A model generated the notes under the pieces. It saw only the letters and a list, made by a program, of their open reading frames with translations, was not told the DNA's origin and made no database searches. From contig DLOU01000001.1 in the NCBI GenBank assembly GCA_002477275.1, forward strand, positions 4,393-48,669: 44,277 nt of DNA, given 5' to 3'. The DNA comes from Caryophanales bacterium UBA7476. Its GTDB lineage: Bacteria > Bacillota_I > Bacilli_A > RF39 > UBA660. Both the position numbers and the translations under genes were made by a program. Below, one piece after another: positions 40,551-44,277 of the stretch (position 1 is the stretch's first letter; each line of letters begins with the position of its first letter).

Positions 40551-41564
40551 TTATATTTTTTTTATTACATCAACAGTAGAAAGTACTGATTTTTCCATTT
40601 CATTTTTAGAAAAAGTATCATTATACATATATGAATCACTAGATTCACTAATAGTCTTTTTATCTACCATAACCTTATTTAAGAGATCTCCTCCAATTCT
40701 ACCATTAATAACTCTAAAATCTGTTAAATTAGGTTCTTTAATAAAATCATCTAAATACATATTATATGAAAAAAGTTCTCTCAATAAATATGTTTTAATA
40801 TCTGATTTAAAAATACCTTCACTAATTAAATAATCACACAAAGCTCTTTCTTGATATCTAGGATAAGCTTCAACAAACTGTTTAACATAATAAAAATCAT
40901 TTACATCAACCGGGTTCTTATCTTTAAGAGATAAAAAATAATATTTAATATGTCCTATTTCATGAACAATAGTTATTAAATCTAAAAAATTATGATGTCT
41001 ATTTATTTTTAAATATTGATTAAATGAATAATTAGAAAAAACAGCTTCGCCTAAAGTACCATTTCTATGAAATTCAATAATATTTTTATCACCAATTAAA
41101 GAATAAAGAATTGATAAAGAAAGATAATCATCAGTACTCATATAAAATTTTTTCAAAACAAAAAACAATTCATAATCAGTAAGAGGTGTATAAGGTCTAG
41201 AAGGAATATCATATTTATTCAAAAAATCTTCAACCATTCTTTTTTGATTTTTGTAAATAGAAGCATCAAGTCCTTCTTCCATAAGTTTTTGACTTTTTGC
41301 TATATATCGTCTATTATGTTGATCAATCTCACTCCATTTTTCAGATTTATTATCAGCTAAATAAATAATTCTATCTCTTATTGATGAAAGAAATTTTTCA
41401 TTACGAATCTCTGTTTTAAAATTTATTATATAAATATATAAAGAGAGAAGTTCTTCTAAATCATCACTTTTTTCTATTAAATCAAGTACATGGTTTAAAT
41501 CACCATATACAGAATCTAAATTTCTAGTTGAAAGACTTAGATTTTTATTTTCAAATATACTCAC
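40551..41564 (-). CDS. Putative HExxH zinc metallopeptidase of unknown family
   Basis: A 338-residue soluble protein. At about residues 201-205 is HEIGH within TIVHEIGHIKYYF, a zinc-peptidase motif; a possible third ligand glutamate is in FVEAYPRYQER some 30 residues on. The size and helical character recall small M3-like peptidases, but I cannot place it in a family. The start is uncertain: the ATG at 41579 lies only four bases from the expected transcription start and has no SD, so I prefer the GTG at 41564, which has GGTGG upstream. It leads the hisS-aspS transcript. Confidence 0.78.
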   Translation of the reverse strand: MSIFENKNLSLSTRNLDSVYGDLNHVLDLIEKSDDLEELLSLYIYIINFKTEIRNEKFLSSIRDRIIYLADNKSEKWSEIDQHNRRYIAKSQKLMEEGLDASIYKNQKRMVEDFLNKYDIPSRPYTPLTDYELFFVLKKFYMSTDDYLSLSILYSLIGDKNIIEFHRNGTLGEAVFSNYSFNQYLKINRHHNFLDLITIVHEIGHIKYYFLSLKDKNPVDVNDFYYVKQFVEAYPRYQERALCDYLISEGIFKSDIKTYLLRELFSYNMYLDDFIKEPNLTDFRVINGRIGGDLLNKVMVDKKTISESSDSYMYNDTFSKNEMEKSVLSTVDVIKKI

Positions 41565-41589
41565 AAAACCACCAACCATATATACTTTT

Positions 41590-41618
41590 ATTTTAATGCA
41601 TCTATATCATCAAGTCAA
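41590..41618 (-). promoter_or_regulatory. Promoter of the metallopeptidase-hisS-aspS unit
   Basis: On the minus strand TTGACT (41613-41618), 17 bases, TAAAAT (41590-41595). Transcription would start near 41583, which supports the GTG start at 41564 over the ATG at 41579. Confidence 0.72.
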
Positions 41619-41630
41619 ACAAAAAAGGAA

Positions 41631-41659
41631 TTGACTTTAATCTATAATAAAGATAAAAT
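41631..41659 (+). promoter_or_regulatory. Promoter of tmcAL-gmk
   Basis: TTGACT (41631-41636), 17 bases, TAAAAT (41654-41659) on the plus strand, back to back with the peptidase promoter (12 bases between the two -35 boxes). Both share the same -35 and -10 sequences. Confidence 0.75.
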
Positions 41660-41689
41660 ATATACAAATATTTTATAAGGGGTGAAATT

Positions 41690-42832
41690 ATGGCAAGTGT
41701 TGGAATAATATGTGAATATAATCCATTTCATAATGGACACTTATATCATTTAAATAAAATTAAAGAATTATATAAAGATGACACAATAGTTCTAATATTA
41801 AGTGGTAATTTTACAGAACGAGGAGATTTTTCAATAATTGATAAATGGAAAAAAACAGAAATAGCAAAAGAAGCTGGGATTGATCTAGTAGTAGAATTAC
41901 CTTTTTCATTCGCCACTTCTTCTGCTGACTACTTCAGTTATGGAGCTGTTACTCTTCTAGAGAAATTAAAAGTAGAAAAACTTGTTTTTGGAAGTGAAGA
42001 TAATAATATAGAAGATTTAACTGAAATAGCAAAATGCCAAGTAAATAACGATGATTTTGATAAACTAGTTAAAATATATTCTAAGTTTGGCTACAACTAT
42101 CCTACCGCACTTAGTAACGCCGTCAAAGATTTAACAGGAAAAAATGTAAATGCCCCAAATGACTTACTTGGAGTAAGTTATATAAAAACAATACTTGAAA
42201 ATAATTATAGAATTAAACCAATATGTATAAAAAGAACAAATGATTATCATGATAAAGAAATTAAAGAAATATCAAGTGGATCAGCTATTAGAGAAGCGTT
42301 AAAAGAAAAAAGAAATATTGAAAAAGCAATTCCAGACTTTGTAAATAAATATTTAAATAATTTACATTTTAAAGAAGATTATTTTAAATTTTTAAAATAT
42401 AAAATAATAACAGAGAAAGATTTAAGTATTTACCAAGATGTAACAGAAGGAATAGATTTAAAACTTAAAAAAGTAATAAATGATTCTTATTCTTACGAAG
42501 AATTAATAGATAAATTAAAATCAAAAAGATATACGTATAATAAATTATCAAGAATGCTTCTACATATTTTAGTAGGCTTCACAAAAGAAATGGCAAAAGA
42601 CATGAAAGAAATTGAATATATAAGAATACTTGGATTTAATAGAAAAGGTCAAGAATATTTAAATAGTATAAAAAAAGAAGTAGAAATTCCTATTATAAGT
42701 AAATTTGTAAGAGACTATAAGATGCTAAAGTTTGAACTAGATACAACAATTATATATAATTTAACAAGTGATAATGATGATTTAATAAAAGAAGAATATA
42801 AGAACCATTTAAGGAGTGAGAAAAATGATTAA
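41690..42832 (+). CDS. tmcAL: tRNA(Met) cytidine acetate ligase TmcAL
   Basis: A 380-residue protein of the nucleotidylyltransferase-like TmcAL family. The N-terminus has GIICEYNPFHNGHLYHL with the HxGH-type adenylate site, followed by LSGNFTERGDFSI and KTEIAKEAGIDLVVELPF, and SSGSAIREAL further on. TmcAL activates acetate with ATP to form N4-acetylcytidine at the wobble base of elongator tRNA-Met in Firmicutes. Length is normal. SD AAGGGGTGA. It overlaps gmk by eight bases. Confidence 0.94.
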   Translation: MASVGIICEYNPFHNGHLYHLNKIKELYKDDTIVLILSGNFTERGDFSIIDKWKKTEIAKEAGIDLVVELPFSFATSSADYFSYGAVTLLEKLKVEKLVFGSEDNNIEDLTEIAKCQVNNDDFDKLVKIYSKFGYNYPTALSNAVKDLTGKNVNAPNDLLGVSYIKTILENNYRIKPICIKRTNDYHDKEIKEISSGSAIREALKEKRNIEKAIPDFVNKYLNNLHFKEDYFKFLKYKIITEKDLSIYQDVTEGIDLKLKKVINDSYSYEELIDKLKSKRYTYNKLSRMLLHILVGFTKEMAKDMKEIEYIRILGFNRKGQEYLNSIKKEVEIPIISKFVRDYKMLKFELDTTIIYNLTSDNDDLIKEEYKNHLRSEKND

Positions 42833-43466
42833 AACAAAAAAAAGAGGACAATTATATGTAATATCTGGACCATCAGGATGTGGTAAAGATACAATAGTAA
42901 ATAATTTACTAAAGAAAAATAATAATTTATGGTTATCTATTTCATGTACCAGTAGAAAGCCGCGTGGAAAAGAAAAAAATGGAGTTGAATACTTTTTCTT
43001 ATCTGAAGAAGAATTTGAAAAAGAGATAGAAAACGATGGCTTTCTAGAATATGCAAAATATGCTGGAAACTATTATGGAACACCTAAAAAAAGTATTGAA
43101 GAACACTTAAATAAAGGTGAAGATGTAATATTAGTTATCGAAATACAAGGAGCACTAAAAATAAAGAATTTACTTCCAGAAACACTATTTATATTTATCC
43201 TACCCCCAAGTATGAAAGAATTAAAAAGAAGACTTGAAGGAAGAGGCACTGAGGATAAAGAAAAGATAGATAAACGTTTCTTAAGAGCATATGAAGAGAT
43301 AAACGAAGTTGGAAAATATAATTATGTCGTAGTTAATGATGAAGTTAAAACAGCAGTAGAAAAAGTAAATGCAATACTTATATCAGAAAAATGTAGAGTT
43401 GATCGTATTATAGAACTAAATGTAGATAATATTGAAGAAGAAATTCACGAAGCATTAGTAAAATAA
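42825..43466 (+). CDS. gmk: Guanylate kinase
   Basis: A 213-residue nucleoside monophosphate kinase. It has the P-loop SGPSGCGKDT near residue 15, the GMP-binding TSRKPRGKEKNGVEYFF segment, EYAKYAGNYYGTPK, VILVIEIQGALKIK and the lid RLEGRGTEDKEKIDKR. It phosphorylates GMP to GDP. The chosen ATG (42825) follows AAGGAGTGAG; an in-frame ATG nine bases earlier lies within this SD. It overlaps the tmcAL end by eight bases. A bidirectional terminator begins at its stop. Confidence 0.96.
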   Translation: MIKTKKRGQLYVISGPSGCGKDTIVNNLLKKNNNLWLSISCTSRKPRGKEKNGVEYFFLSEEEFEKEIENDGFLEYAKYAGNYYGTPKKSIEEHLNKGEDVILVIEIQGALKIKNLLPETLFIFILPPSMKELKRRLEGRGTEDKEKIDKRFLRAYEEINEVGKYNYVVVNDEVKTAVEKVNAILISEKCRVDRIIELNVDNIEEEIHEALVK

Positions 43467-43501
43467 AAATATTAGGTTATTTTAAACCTAATATTTTTTT
43501 A
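43465..43501. terminator. Bidirectional terminator between gmk and the partial peptidase gene
   Basis: A perfect 14-bp stem (43465-43478 with 43485-43498), six-base loop and T-runs on both strands. It overlaps the last bases of the gmk stop codon and contains the TAA stop of the minus-strand gene (43477-43479). Confidence 0.88.
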
Positions 43502-44277
43502 TCAGCTTCTTCAGTATTATCATAATAACTAGTAAAACTTCTTTCAGCCATAACTCTAGCTAAAACTTTATTAAGAACTACCTCATCAGGAATCATAATT
43601 TTTTCAAAAGAAAGCTCTTTAAAAGAATCGTCCTCTAATAATTCAAATTCATCATAATCATCATCTAGTTCAAAATTAAAAGAACCATCTTCATCAAAAA
43701 ATTGATTCAAGAATTCAAATTCAGAAAAACAAATTTTATTATTTCGTTTAGAGTTCATAATACCAAGTTTCTCTACTAGATCTATTAATTTGACAATATA
43801 ATTATAAACAAATCCTCTATTATTATAATAATCATATGATACACGAGAATTAAAAAGATATATTTCTTTTAATTTATCAGAATCAAAATCAGGATTAATA
43901 GAAGCAAAGAAATCAGAAATAGTTTCAGCACCTTTAACTTCAGCTTCAACTTCAGAAAGCAAAGAGCAATACAAAGTATTATATAATTCAGGACTAGTAG
44001 TAGCAATTGCAAATTCAAGAGCCATTATAAAACTTCTAATACTCTTTTCTCCATTTTTTAGACGTTTTCTTTGAGAAAAATGACACAACTCATGTCCAAA
44101 CGTACCTAACCCAGCAAGAATTTTAAAAATATCTGAGGAACAAAAACAATGATAATTTGAAAACAAAATATTTGTAACTCCATCTTGTTTTATAACAGTA
44201 GTACCATAACTATTACCTTTATTTTCATTAGTAATAGTAATACTAATATTATCAAAATCCTCTTCAGATATTTCTTT
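43477..44277 (-). CDS. Putative HExxH metallopeptidase, partial (5' end beyond window)
   Basis: The minus-strand frame is open from the window edge to TAA 43477, giving 266 visible residues without a start. It has GHELCHFSQ near visible residue 62, an HExxH zinc motif, and EVEAEVKGAE about 70 residues later, where a third ligand may lie. The C-terminal third is strongly acidic (FELDDDYDEFELLEDD). Before the motif the visible part is beta-rich (ISITITNENKG). Family not recognised. An internal TTG at 44166 could be mistaken for a start, but the frame clearly continues upstream with sensible protein sequence. Confidence 0.75.
   Translation of the reverse strand, partial: KEISEEDFDNISITITNENKGNSYGTTVIKQDGVTNILFSNYHCFCSSDIFKILAGLGTFGHELCHFSQRKRLKNGEKSIRSFIMALEFAIATTSPELYNTLYCSLLSEVEAEVKGAETISDFFASINPDFDSDKLKEIYLFNSRVSYDYYNNRGFVYNYIVKLIDLVEKLGIMNSKRNNKICFSEFEFLNQFFDEDGSFNFELDDDYDEFELLEDDSFKELSFEKIMIPDEVVLNKVLARVMAERSFTSYYDNTEEADKKILGLK

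Noticed and set aside
40318..40833. Plus-strand open frame of about 170 codons
   Set aside because: It is antisense across the hisS start and the 3' end of the peptidase gene, both well supported, and its product is low-complexity Phe/Ile/Ser sequence typical of antisense AT-rich frames.
1..44277. Possible use of TGA as tryptophan, as in mycoplasmas
   Set aside because: Tryptophans are TGG throughout and TGA ends several genes (smc, a GT2 gene, the 37-residue protein) at sensible places.

Overview
This is a 44.3 kb stretch of a very AT-rich, Gram-positive-type bacterial chromosome. It uses the standard bacterial code: tryptophan is TGG, and TGA ends several genes. It carries a capsule/exopolysaccharide locus, a FemA/MurM-like cell-wall branching enzyme, a MurJ/SpoVB-like flippase and a sortase-type surface protein, so the cell has a peptidoglycan wall. 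Low GC, compact spacing, many short proteins of unknown function and the mix of housekeeping genes fit an uncultured gut Firmicute (Bacilli/RF39-like). That placement is inference. Most SD sequences are clear (GGAGG, GGTGAT). Promoters are close to consensus, and many carry an extended -10 (TGN before TATAAT). Nearly all genes from 1 to 41.6 kb lie on the minus strand.

Right to left along the minus strand: (a) 41.6-37.8 kb: a putative zinc peptidase, hisS (with an odd Cys/His-rich tail) and an archaeal-type aspS; (b) 37.7-32.3 kb: a thioester-domain adhesin, a CmpB-like membrane protein and smc; (c) 32.2-24.6 kb: a calcium-repeat membrane protein, HelD, a sigma-70 factor with an unfamiliar N-terminus and a DUF3883-like nuclease; (d) 24.5-22.0 kb: nusB-xseA-xseB plus one unknown gene; (e) 22.0-18.3 kb: a Fem transferase, two small unknown genes and the flippase; (f) 18.3-14.1 kb: one clean transcription unit with an unknown protein, tcdA, two paralogous unknowns, a CpsB-type phosphatase and a 37-residue membrane protein; (g) 14.1-9.35 kb: a second clean unit holding three tandem paralogues of about 510 residues with no recognised function; (h) 7.65-0 kb: the capsule operon (chain-length regulator, tyrosine kinase, priming sugar transferase, acetyltransferase, then after a hairpin a double GT4 glycosyltransferase, a polymerase and two GT2 glycosyltransferases, the last cut by the window edge).

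Between (g) and (h) is a plus-strand scar at 7.8-9.3 kb. It holds a frameshifted, truncated DinD-like gene and a KilA-N antirepressor-like gene broken by one in-frame TAA. This scar contains five strong palindromes. Two of them, about 1.15 kb apart and bracketing the KilA-N gene, are versions of the same 25-bp palindrome, and their differences are largely symmetric so that pairing is kept. At the far right, divergent from the peptidase gene, tmcAL and gmk run on the plus strand and meet a second, partial zinc-peptidase-like gene at a shared bidirectional terminator.

The least explained material is the three-paralogue operon (g), the palindrome-bracketed antirepressor scar, the sigma factor's N-terminal domain and the metal-binding-like HisRS tail. 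No tRNA, rRNA, CRISPR array or intact transposase was seen.
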